A stretch of 64,000 nucleotides of DNA from Anaerolineaceae bacterium. GTDB taxonomy: Bacteria; Chloroflexota; Anaerolineae; Aggregatilineales; Phototrophicaceae. The stretch lies in NCBI GenBank assembly GCA_020634115.1, contig JACKCH010000013.1:124001-188000 (forward strand). Direction: 5' to 3'. Of this stretch, positions 36,798 through 46,577 are shown piece by piece. The first letter of the stretch is position 1. Each line of letters starts with the position of its first letter. The position numbers and the translations under genes are program-made. The notes below the pieces were generated by a model. It saw nothing but the letters and a program-made list of their open reading frames with translations. It was not told where the DNA came from and ran no database searches.

Positions 36798-36941
36798 ATC
36801 CGGCGCTATCCAGGGTGATATGCTGGGAATCATGAGATGGGGCAGAATGGGGCGGTGAGTTGCCGCCCTTAGTGAAGGGTTATACAATCTTATGCAGAAG
36901 TTATCGGAGTCTCGCTGTTTTACCTACCGGAGGTCGAGCCG

Positions 36942-37751
36942 ATGAGTGACATATTCCTGGCAACGCTCGGCCAGCGCCCCGAAGCTATCACAGTTGCGCT
37001 TGATCTGTTGCGGGAACGCTACCCGATCCAGCAGGTCGCCATCCTGCACACCGAGCCGTACTATTCCGGCATCGCGGAGTCACTCGCCAATCTCAAGCCG
37101 ATCTTGGATAACGACTACGCGGGTTTACCTGTGCGCTACCACGAACTCACCGGATTAGACGGCGGGGCAATCATGGACATCAGCACCCAGAGAGCGGCGG
37201 AGGGCTACTACAGCAGCCTTTACGACATTTTAGTGACCTACAAACAGGGGGGTGACACGCTGCATCTACTGGTCGCCGGGGGACGCAAGGCGATGAGCAT
37301 CTACGCGACCCTCGCAGCGGGGCTAGCCTTCCGGGGGCGTGACCGGCTGTGGACAGTGTTGTCGCCAGTTGAACTGCTGCGGCATGGCCTGTTTCACATC
37401 CCGCCGGGGTGGCGTGAGGAAGTGCAGTTGGTGGCGCTGCCGCTGATTACCGCCCGCGTGGTGGACGGCACCGCCCGGACTCCGGGTGCCATCGTCAACC
37501 GGCGGCAAAACATCTACCACGATTTTTACCAGCGGTTGAGCAAGCAGGAGCGCGTTTTAGTGGACAGGCTTCAGCAGCACCCTTACGCCGGGGACAACGA
37601 CCTGGCGGAACTGCTGCACAAGTCCCCGCGCACCGTGCAGAATCAACTGCGCTCAATCTACCAGAAAATGACCGGCTTTTTTGATTTTGGCGAGCGCATT
37701 ACCGACAAGCGCCGCCTGTTGATTGACCTGATACTCGGCAGATTAGACTAA
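36942..37751 (+). CDS. CARF-HTH protein, cyclic oligoadenylate sensor
   Basis: The 269-residue protein starts IFLATLGQRPEAITVALDLL, contains THLL-type strand LHLLVAGGRKAMSIYATLAA (GGRK at 113-116) and AFRGRDRLWTVLSP. These are hallmarks of the CARF family related to NE0113/Csm6-type sensors and some ring nucleases. Residues about 195-250 (LSKQERVLVDRL, AELLHKSPRTVQNQLRSIYQ) form a winged or LuxR-like HTH. The likely role is a transcription factor that binds cOA made by Cas10; ring-nuclease activity is also possible. GGAGG precedes ATG 36942. It is divergent from cmr1 and in operon with TIR-SAVED. Confidence 0.88.
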   Translation: MSDIFLATLGQRPEAITVALDLLRERYPIQQVAILHTEPYYSGIAESLANLKPILDNDYAGLPVRYHELTGLDGGAIMDISTQRAAEGYYSSLYDILVTYKQGGDTLHLLVAGGRKAMSIYATLAAGLAFRGRDRLWTVLSPVELLRHGLFHIPPGWREEVQLVALPLITARVVDGTARTPGAIVNRRQNIYHDFYQRLSKQERVLVDRLQQHPYAGDNDLAELLHKSPRTVQNQLRSIYQKMTGFFDFGERITDKRRLLIDLILGRLD

Positions 37752-37765
37752 GGAGCAGCACGATT

Positions 37766-38695
37766 ATGGGTAATCATATTTTTATCAGTTATTCCCGGAA
37801 AGACAGTGCTTGTGCAGATCAAATTTACAGCCGAATTACGGACAAGGATTTTTCTGTATGGATTGATCACCGGAATATCGATGTGTCAACGAGCTGGACT
37901 AAAGAAATCGTAAAAGGAGTTGAAGAAGCTGCAATTTTTATGCTTCTTTGGTCAGCAAACGCTAAGGATTCAGATAATGTGCAACAAGAAATGGATTTGG
38001 CGCTACATCATTCCTTTGGTGCACAAAAATCGCTTAAGGTATTCGTGGTGAAATTGGATGATACCGTGTTCCCTTCACAGTTTAAGCAGGTTCAAGTGTT
38101 CAAGATGGAAGGCGAGTGTACTGATGTTCGTATTGAAGAACTCATTGATGCTTTGCCTAGTGAACTGCGTGTGTTCAATTTCAAAAAGCCTCTCGAAATA
38201 CAGAATATGGAATCTGTTCCAGAGACTCCGCTTGTGCGTGTCCCATTCGATCATGATTTAACCTGGGGATTCAAGGCTGATATTGTCGGTCCTCGAGAGA
38301 AGCGTTTCCCTCAATCTCCCCAGGTATTACATGTGGGTCTGCAATTTACGCGTGCCACAACGCTGAACCTCGTAGAAGACATTTATAAGATAGTTGGACG
38401 GCAAACCGACCCGATTTGGATGCTGCATATTATGGGAACTACAAATGTGGAGGGGACGGAATATCGTTTGCCACCGGATGCTAAACTATGGCGTGCTTCC
38501 TGTGCCTATATTCAGGATACCATTAAGAAAGTTGCCGATGAGCGTAAAACGACACTTCGTGTTTTTGCACCGATACCAGCAGCATTACTGGCTGGCTCGA
38601 TGCGTGGCTTTGAGCGTTTCTGGCACGTACAACTCTATCACTATGAACCCACGCTCAATGGCTATTTCCTGGCATTAGACCAGGAACGTCGATAA
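37766..38695 (+). CDS. TIR-SAVED effector
   Basis: The 309-residue protein has an N-terminal TIR domain (about 1-140): HIFISYSRKDSACADQIYSR, VWIDHRNI, and Glu75 in NVQQEMDLAL at the usual NADase glutamate position. Residues about 185-309 (VLHVGLQFTRATTLN, LRVFAPIPAALLAGSMRGFE, VQLYHYEP) resemble the SAVED domain, whose signature is a P-x-A helix followed by a short strand ending in Y-x-Y. SAVED senses cyclic oligonucleotides, and TIR-SAVED proteins degrade NAD+ on binding cyclic triadenylate in CBASS. Here it would respond to Cas10 products. The SAVED part is short. AAGGAG precedes the ATG, 14 bp after the CARF-HTH stop. AT-richer than its neighbours. Confidence 0.85.
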   Translation: MGNHIFISYSRKDSACADQIYSRITDKDFSVWIDHRNIDVSTSWTKEIVKGVEEAAIFMLLWSANAKDSDNVQQEMDLALHHSFGAQKSLKVFVVKLDDTVFPSQFKQVQVFKMEGECTDVRIEELIDALPSELRVFNFKKPLEIQNMESVPETPLVRVPFDHDLTWGFKADIVGPREKRFPQSPQVLHVGLQFTRATTLNLVEDIYKIVGRQTDPIWMLHIMGTTNVEGTEYRLPPDAKLWRASCAYIQDTIKKVADERKTTLRVFAPIPAALLAGSMRGFERFWHVQLYHYEPTLNGYFLALDQERR

Positions 38696-38721
38696 TTCAT
38701 TTGACCCATACTCAAACAACG

Positions 38722-38750
38722 AGCCACCCCGAATACCGAGGTGGCTTTTT
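38722..38750 (+). terminator. Terminator after TIR-SAVED
   Basis: AGCCACC and GGTGGCT form a stem with an 11-nt loop, followed by TTTTT. It lies 27 bp past the TIR-SAVED stop and just before the trailer of array 2, so it also insulates the array from rightward transcription. Confidence 0.8.
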
Positions 38751-38754
38751 GATT

Positions 38755-41700
38755 CCCGCAATCCCCCGAAGGGGTAAGCCTCAGTCGAGACGAAGTATAT
38801 CAGCCGAACAACTGTGTTCGCATTGCTGGTGTTTCAATCCCCCGAAGGGGTAAGCCTCAGTCGAGACAAGGATCCTACCGATCGTGGAAAGATGCGCAAG
38901 TACGCGCGGTTTCAATCCCCCGAAGGGGTAAGCCTCAGTCGAGACCAGACCCATGACGCGACACTCGGGGGACCTCCGTGGTTCGGTTCAATCCCCCGAA
39001 GGGGTAAGCCTCAGTCGAGACTTTTTCGGAGGAAATATCATGACTAACTATAAGAGTCTGTTTCAATCCCCCGAAGGGGTAAGCCTCAGTCGAGACAGAC
39101 AATGAGCGCAATGTTTTACGACACGATTTCTAAGGACTGTTTCAATCCCCCGAAGGGGTAAGCCTCAGTCGAGACTGACTTTCAAGCTGGTGAGTGGCTC
39201 AATTTGACGCCGTTTCAATCCCCCGAAGGGGTAAGCCTCAGTCGAGACCAGCTTTAGCGCTTGGTGATAGTGCTGACCCAGACACAAGTTTCAATCCCCC
39301 GAAGGGGTAAGCCTCAGTCGAGACAAGACGTCGTCTACGCCCAAGTTCTGGGTGTCGACGGGTTTCAATCCCCCGAAGGGGTAAGCCTCAGTCGAGACTC
39401 ATCCACATGGATGGCAGTGTCCAGCAGGCAGACCAGATGGTTTCAATCCCCCGAAGGGGTAAGCCTCAGTCGAGACTATTGACGATAACACCTATTGGCG
39501 ACAGACCATAGAATGGTTTCAATCCCCCGAAGGGGTAAGCCTCAGTCGAGACCTTCCAGATATTCAAACAGGTGTGGTACAACAAAGTGTGTTTCAATCC
39601 CCCGAAGGGGTAAGCCTCAGTCGAGACTCACGGTATTCGCTCCTTGGGGCACTCGGGGCCCCTAGGTTTCAATCCCCCGAAGGGGTAAGCCTCAGTCGAG
39701 ACCTACGTTCCGACCATTCACAATCACGTCCGGGCGTGCGCGTTTCAATCCCCCGAAGGGGTAAGCCTCAGTCGAGACGCACTTGTCCTAGGGGGGTTAG
39801 CTTTCCTGGCCGGTCGTTTCAATCCCCCGAAGGGGTAAGCCTCAGTCGAGACGGTGGTACCGCTTCGACCCCACAAACCCCGATGTTGAGTTTCAATCCC
39901 CCGAAGGGGTAAGCCTCAGTCGAGACATCGATTGGGAATGTAGTTCTCAGCCTGGCACATGAATGTTTCAATCCCCCGAAGGGGTAAGCCTCAGTCGAGA
40001 CTCTACATCCAATTCGTGTTTTTCGTAACCGAAAGTGAGTTTCAATCCCCCGAAGGGGTAAGCCTCAGTCGAGACAACTCTGTGCTTGACGGGACGGCCT
40101 TACCGCCTTGTTTGTTTCAATCCCCCGAAGGGGTAAGCCTCAGTCGAGACCTTTCAGCTTCAACCCCAATCCCGTCGAATACCCCGCTGCCGGTTTCAAT
40201 CCCCCGAAGGGGTAAGCCTCAGTCGAGACTCTCTCAGGTATGGGCGAAGGAGAAAAGAGATGTCCGGTTTCAATCCCCCGAAGGGGTAAGCCTCAGTCGA
40301 GACAGGAAGACGCTTCTAGTGTTGTTCTTCGCTTCACAGTGAAGGGTTTCAATCCCCCGAAGGGGTAAGCCTCAGTCGAGACAGCCCTTAGCGCTGTGTT
40401 GGGGATGGCTTTCGCGATTAGTTTCAATCCCCCGAAGGGGTAAGCCTCAGTCGAGACTTCCATCCCTCACCCCAGGTGAGAAGGTGGTTATCATTGTTTC
40501 AATCCCCCGAAGGGGTAAGCCTCAGTCGAGACACCGATGACGTGACTTGTGTGGTCGAGAACATGGGCAACGGTTTCAATCCCCCGAAGGGGTAAGCCTC
40601 AGTCGAGACGGGGGAGGGTTCGTCTTCGTCCGGTCCGGGTACGAGTTTCAATCCCCCGAAGGGGTAAGCCTCAGTCGAGACCTTACTGGGGAAGGCGTTT
40701 GATGTGTCCGTTGACGACTGTTTCAATCCCCCGAAGGGGTAAGCCTCAGTCGAGACACGCGCCAAAAACGGTTATTGGTTTAGCCTTAACCGGTTTTGTT
40801 TCAATCCCCCGAAGGGGTAAGCCTCAGTCGAGACATCATCAACGATTCAAGTGAAAGCTTGGATCTGTTCATGGTTTCAATCCCCCGAAGGGGTAAGCCT
40901 CAGTCGAGACGTCGCACCCACCCGGGTGCCGACCTCAGAAGCCACGTCCGTGTTTCAATCCCCCGAAGGGGTAAGCCTCAGTCGAGACCAAGCCAGCGGC
41001 GTCTGGACGGGGCTTATGCTCTGCAGCCGGTTTCAATCCCCCGAAGGGGTAAGCCTCAGTCGAGACCCGGCAACCACACCGATGGGTGGATTCGCCGAGG
41101 CTTTTGTTTCAATCCCCCGAAGGGGTAAGCCTCAGTCGAGACTTCACGACGTCACTTACGACGTCCCCCAAGAGATTGCTGGTTTCAATCCCCCGAAGGG
41201 GTAAGCCTCAGTCGAGACATTACTCCGACTGCGACGCAGGCTGGAATCGAAGGGCTGGTTTCAATCCCCCGAAGGGGTAAGCCTCAGTCGAGACTCGATA
41301 TGGATATTGCAGGTTGCACAACCTGTGATAATGTTTCAATCCCCCGAAGGGGTAAGCCTCAGTCGAGACGGGCGACAGATGAGGCCGTGGCGCAGCTTAA
41401 CGCGTTTTGTTTCAATCCCCCGAAGGGGTAAGCCTCAGTCGAGACATAATTGCTTCGAGACAACACCCCGAAGCTTAAACTAACCGTTTCAATCCCCCGA
41501 AGGGGTAAGCCTCAGTCGAGACCGAATATGTGACAAAGGAAACGAATGATATGTGGTTCGGTTTCAATCCCCCGAAGGGGTAAGCCTCAGTCGAGACGAC
41601 AGTGCCAAAGTGCGTGGTAATGCTTCGAACGTCCATGTTTCAATCCCCCGAAGGGGTAAGCCTCAGTCGAGACAAGGATTCATTTGCTGAACAGGCTGTG

Positions 41701-44700
41701 AAGTTGGTCGATGTTTCAATCCCCCGAAGGGGTAAGCCTCAGTCGAGACATCGTGAATACTCCTGCGTTGGCGCCATTGGCAGCTGCCGGTTTCAATCCC
41801 CCGAAGGGGTAAGCCTCAGTCGAGACTGGTGAATTTCAGCCACCCGTTGACGCCAGAACAGATGGTTTCAATCCCCCGAAGGGGTAAGCCTCAGTCGAGA
41901 CTAAGTCTCGTTACGGCGGGCTGACTGGTGCAACTCACGGTTTCAATCCCCCGAAGGGGTAAGCCTCAGTCGAGACAGGTCTGACAGTTTCCGAATGGGA
42001 GTCGGGGAAGATTTTGGTTTCAATCCCCCGAAGGGGTAAGCCTCAGTCGAGACTAAAACAGAATAACATTCTGTAAAGATTCAAGGAGAGATGGTTTCAA
42101 TCCCCCGAAGGGGTAAGCCTCAGTCGAGACGTTCTGGCGATACTGGCAAGCTGGAAACAACCGTTCAGGTTTCAATCCCCCGAAGGGGTAAGCCTCAGTC
42201 GAGACTGTGTTCCTTTCTCGGACGGTAATGGCCGTCATTATGGTTTCAATCCCCCGAAGGGGTAAGCCTCAGTCGAGACTGCTGGACGGACAAGGCCTGT
42301 GATGGGGAACAGGTGGTTTCAATCCCCCGAAGGGGTAAGCCTCAGTCGAGACTAATAGCATGAAGACTCGCAGTATCCTGTTCGTTTTTTGTTTCAATCC
42401 CCCGAAGGGGTAAGCCTCAGTCGAGACAAACGCACGCTCAGCTTGACCGGCATCTGTTCCAAGTTTCAATCCCCCGAAGGGGTAAGCCTCAGTCGAGACC
42501 TCCCACATTCGATATGGATTTGAACGGTTGCGCGAACGTTTCAATCCCCCGAAGGGGTAAGCCTCAGTCGAGACGCCAAAGGTAACCTCGGAGCGAATCT
42601 GAAGACAAAACGTTTCAATCCCCCGAAGGGGTAAGCCTCAGTCGAGACCTACCGTATGTATGGGGACGAAACTGGTCCGGTATTTCAGTTTCAATCCCCC
42701 GAAGGGGTAAGCCTCAGTCGAGACAAGTGGGGGGCACCGGAGATTTCCTTGGCATCGTGACGGAAGGTTTCAATCCCCCGAAGGGGTAAGCCTCAGTCGA
42801 GACGAATCCTGGCCTCGGACGATTCGGCTTGCTGGTGTGAGTTTCAATCCCCCGAAGGGGTAAGCCTCAGTCGAGACGGCGCTCACCCACCTGACGTGGG
42901 AACCCTGGGTGGTATACGTGTTTCAATCCCCCGAAGGGGTAAGCCTCAGTCGAGACGCCGTAATGATGTTAGTCGTAATGTTGATCTATATTCATCGGTT
43001 TCAATCCCCCGAAGGGGTAAGCCTCAGTCGAGACCCCGGAAACAGACAATTCGATGACACTCGTATACAATCGTTTCAATCCCCCGAAGGGGTAAGCCTC
43101 AGTCGAGACAATGATGCGAAATTGGCTGCTGCTGACTGGCAAGGTTTCAATCCCCCGAAGGGGTAAGCCTCAGTCGAGACCGAAACGAAGGAAGCAGCAA
43201 TCCACTTTACGGATGCAGAGTTTCAATCCCCCGAAGGGGTAAGCCTCAGTCGAGACATTTTTATGGAATGCGTATACATCACACGTATATCTATTGTTTC
43301 AATCCCCCGAAGGGGTAAGCCTCAGTCGAGACCTGATGAACTATCAGATGAACGAGAGCAAGACTGGAGCAACCGTTTCAATCCCCCGAAGGGGTAAGCC
43401 TCAGTCGAGACCCATTTACCATGTATCAACACTATGTCATCAGCATCGTCGTTTCAATCCCCCGAAGGGGTAAGCCTCAGTCGAGACCCTATGGTTTGTT
43501 GGCGATAGCCGGCGAGCTACGCCATTGTTTCAATCCCCCGAAGGGGTAAGCCTCAGTCGAGACCTGACCAGCCCCGTCGCTCCGACGATGGCTTACATCG
43601 TTTCAATCCCCCGAAGGGGTAAGCCTCAGTCGAGACTTGAGACCAGCTTCCAAGTGGGCGAATTCACGGTGTATTGTTTCAATCCCCCGAAGGGGTAAGC
43701 CTCAGTCGAGACAAATAATCATTTCGGAAGCACAACGTCCTCACCTGTCCGAGTTTCAATCCCCCGAAGGGGTAAGCCTCAGTCGAGACGCCCGATGGCA
43801 GCTTTCGACCGCCACGCCAAGCGTATGTTTCAATCCCCCGAAGGGGTAAGCCTCAGTCGAGACTAAGAAGCACCTAAACAAAGTAATGTCAGGGAGAAAT
43901 CTGGTTTCAATCCCCCGAAGGGGTAAGCCTCAGTCGAGACCCGGCCAGATCGCGGCGCAAACCGCGGTTCTGGAAAGCGGTTTCAATCCCCCGAAGGGGT
44001 AAGCCTCAGTCGAGACGATCCGCTTCTGACAAATAAACTGCGCCCAGTTATTAACAAGTTTCAATCCCCCGAAGGGGTAAGCCTCAGTCGAGACTCTTCT
44101 CTGTCATCATGCCCGACAGCTGGTCGGTGTGTGTTTCAATCCCCCGAAGGGGTAAGCCTCAGTCGAGACCAACATTCACCACTGAACCGTCGAACACCCC
44201 GATTCGTTTCAATCCCCCGAAGGGGTAAGCCTCAGTCGAGACCCAAAGCAGACTATGATCTGGCAAAAGCCGAAGCGATGGTTTCAATCCCCCGAAGGGG
44301 TAAGCCTCAGTCGAGACACCCATCGGCCAACTGCACGCCAGAAACCCCGACAGAGATACCGTTTCAATCCCCCGAAGGGGTAAGCCTCAGTCGAGACCCG
44401 ACGGTACCACCGGTGACAAGCACACCGCGTCCGACGTTTCAATCCCCCGAAGGGGTAAGCCTCAGTCGAGACACGTAGATTCCGACGTGGTCTCGGGAAC
44501 CAACCCATCGGTTTCAATCCCCCGAAGGGGTAAGCCTCAGTCGAGACACGTAGATTCCGACGTGGTCTCGGGAACCAACCCATCGGTTTCAATCCCCCGA
44601 AGGGGTAAGCCTCAGTCGAGACTTGCCTTTCGCATTATTCTTCTTTTTACGAGAGGTATATTGTTTCAATCCCCCGAAGGGGTAAGCCTCAGTCGAGACC

Positions 44701-46232
44701 TTCATCGAATCTCTGGAAGCTAACCCAGTGACAACCAATGTTTCAATCCCCCGAAGGGGTAAGCCTCAGTCGAGACTTATGAGTACTGCCGCCGGGGCGG
44801 TGCGGATGGAAGGGGTTTCAATCCCCCGAAGGGGTAAGCCTCAGTCGAGACCGCAAACGGAATTACATGTCCAATCAGGCCTATGTCGTTTCAATCCCCC
44901 GAAGGGGTAAGCCTCAGTCGAGACGCTGAATTTATTTGGCACGCCTGGGCGTTTCCTGTATCGTTTCAATCCCCCGAAGGGGTAAGCCTCAGTCGAGACG
45001 ACCCCCGCCCTCACTCGTGATTTTCAGGGGGAAGCTGCATCAAACCAGGCCGCGTTTCAATCCCCCGAAGGGGTAAGCCTCAGTCGAGACACCGACTACG
45101 GCTTGTTTGTACGGACAAACGATCTCAGTGTTTCAATCCCCCGAAGGGGTAAGCCTCAGTCGAGACACCCTGGATTTTGTTAGTTGGGTTGGCCTCGTTC
45201 GTGATACGTTTCAATCCCCCGAAGGGGTAAGCCTCAGTCGAGACGCAATCATGTACGGGGCCTGTGCTGACCACTGGCCTCTTTAGTTTCAATCCCCCGA
45301 AGGGGTAAGCCTCAGTCGAGACTACGCGGCAAGTGGCTTGTGGGCGGAAATTGAGTACAAGGTTTCAATCCCCCGAAGGGGTAAGCCTCAGTCGAGACTA
45401 CTATGATTGGTCCTGGGCGCCTTTGGATGCAGTATAGTTTCAATCCCCCGAAGGGGTAAGCCTCAGTCGAGACACCGACTACGGCTTGTTTGTACGGACA
45501 AACGATCTCAGTGTTTCAATCCCCCGAAGGGGTAAGCCTCAGTCGAGACACCCTGGATTTTGTTAGTTGGGTTGGCCTCGTTCGTGATACGTTTCAATCC
45601 CCCGAAGGGGTAAGCCTCAGTCGAGACCCAGAATGGCACAACCGTTCAGCCGCAGGCAGGCGTTTGTTTCAATCCCCCGAAGGGGTAAGCCTCAGTCGAG
45701 ACACGAGCCTAACGGACCATCAACCGCCATCCGGGCGTAGAGTTTCAATCCCCCGAAGGGGTAAGCCTCAGTCGAGACGGTGAGCTTGTATATGTCAGCG
45801 ATTGTCCCGAGATTGAGTTTCAATCCCCCGAAGGGGTAAGCCTCAGTCGAGACGTGACTCAACGTGTTGTAGAAACCCCGAACTTTGTTGCGTTTCAATC
45901 CCCCGAAGGGGTAAGCCTCAGTCGAGACTCAAGGGACAAGAAATGACATCAGAACTGTTAGCATTAGTGTTTCAATCCCCCGAAGGGGTAAGCCTCAGTC
46001 GAGACGAGGCAAGCTAAGGAGAGAAGTAATCGTGAGTACAATGTTTCAATCCCCCGAAGGGGTAAGCCTCAGTCGAGACCGAAGGTGGGCAGCAAAACAA
46101 CCTACTTCCCGTCTGTGTTTCAATCCCCCGAAGGGGTAAGCCTCAGTCGAGACTCATCACATGGAATTCCTGTTTTGTGGAGGGAGTGAGTTATTGTTTC
46201 AATCCCCCGAAGGGGTAAGCCTCAGTCGAGAC
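38755..46232 (-). CRISPR. CRISPR array 2, 99 repeats
   Basis: I count 99 copies of a 37-bp repeat (plus-strand parts GTTTCAATCCCCCGAAGGGG and TAAGCCTCAGTCGAGAC), differing from array 1 at only two positions. Spacers are mostly 35-42 bp; one at 45000-45053 is 54 bp. The array reads leftward from its leader at 46233. The left-end repeat (38755) has a degenerate start with CGCAATCC in place of TTCAATCC, and the repeat at 38985 carries a T-to-G change. Some spacers are duplicated. Open frames through the array are artefacts. Confidence 0.98.
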
Positions 46233-46445
46233 CCTCGTTTGCCCCGCACCTCTATGCTATCCGATTTCGCGCCGGAACGCAAGTTTTCCACCTCTGTGCA
46301 AACGCTCGCGGGCTGCGGCCAGGTAATACGATTTTCGGTGAGTTTGTGCAGATTCACCGAAAAATTTTTTGCCCCACAACCGCTCAAGAATCCGCCGAAT
46401 CGCCGCTAATCACCCCAGAATCGCCTTTTGCGGCCTTGGGGCAAA
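46233..46445 (-). promoter_or_regulatory. Leader of CRISPR array 2
   Basis: The sequence begins CCTCGTTTGCCCC as does leader 1 and stays similar for about 210 bp, including CTATGCTATCCGATTTCGCG and the shared GAATCCGCCGAATCGCCGCT block. It contains a GCCCC/GGGGC-bounded repeat copy at 46367-46444. Both arrays therefore should be served by the single Cas1-Cas2 set. Confidence 0.85.
46367..46444. repeat. GCCCC/GGGGC-bounded repeat, copy 4 (leader 2)
   Basis: TTTTGCCCCA and TTGGGGCAAA bound a unit nearly identical in its core to copy 1 in leader 1. Confidence 0.7.
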
Positions 46446-46479
46446 TTCGCTTACCGAAAATTCTTACAAAAACGCGGGG

Positions 46480-46485
46480 TATAAT
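46480..46485 (+). promoter_or_regulatory. -10 element for the WYL regulator gene
   Basis: A perfect TATAAT reads rightward about 93 bp before the WYL gene start. No clear -35 is present at 17 bp; the closest is GAAAAT at 18 bp. Confidence 0.4.
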
Positions 46486-46492
46486 GCGGGCA

Positions 46493-46560
46493 CCTCACCC
46501 CTACTCACTTTGCTCATTTTCCCCTCTCCATCGCCATGGAGAGGGGTCAGGGGTGAGGTT
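46493..46560. repeat. Dispersed palindromic repeat, copy B
   Basis: CCTCACCCCTACTCACTTTG and later CCTCTCCA...TGGAGAGGGG...GGGGTGAGG form a hairpin. It is the inverted counterpart of the copy in the cas1-remA gap and lies in the 5' untranslated region of the WYL gene. Confidence 0.75.
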
Positions 46561-46577
46561 TATAAGAGGGAAAACCG

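Larger units (their letters stand above)
36253..36941. promoter_or_regulatory. Divergent regulatory region, cmr operon versus CARF-TIR operon
   Basis: No gene is supported in this 690 bp. It contains two about 58-bp direct copies (36411-36468 and 36650-36708), each holding a leftward promoter-like pair, and a perfect palindrome at 36780-36797. The unusual length and the repeat content suggest that expression of both operons is controlled here. Confidence 0.7.

Noticed and set aside
38755..46232. Repeat-peptide frames with VSIPRRGKPQSR in array 2
   Set aside because: Same artefact as in array 1.
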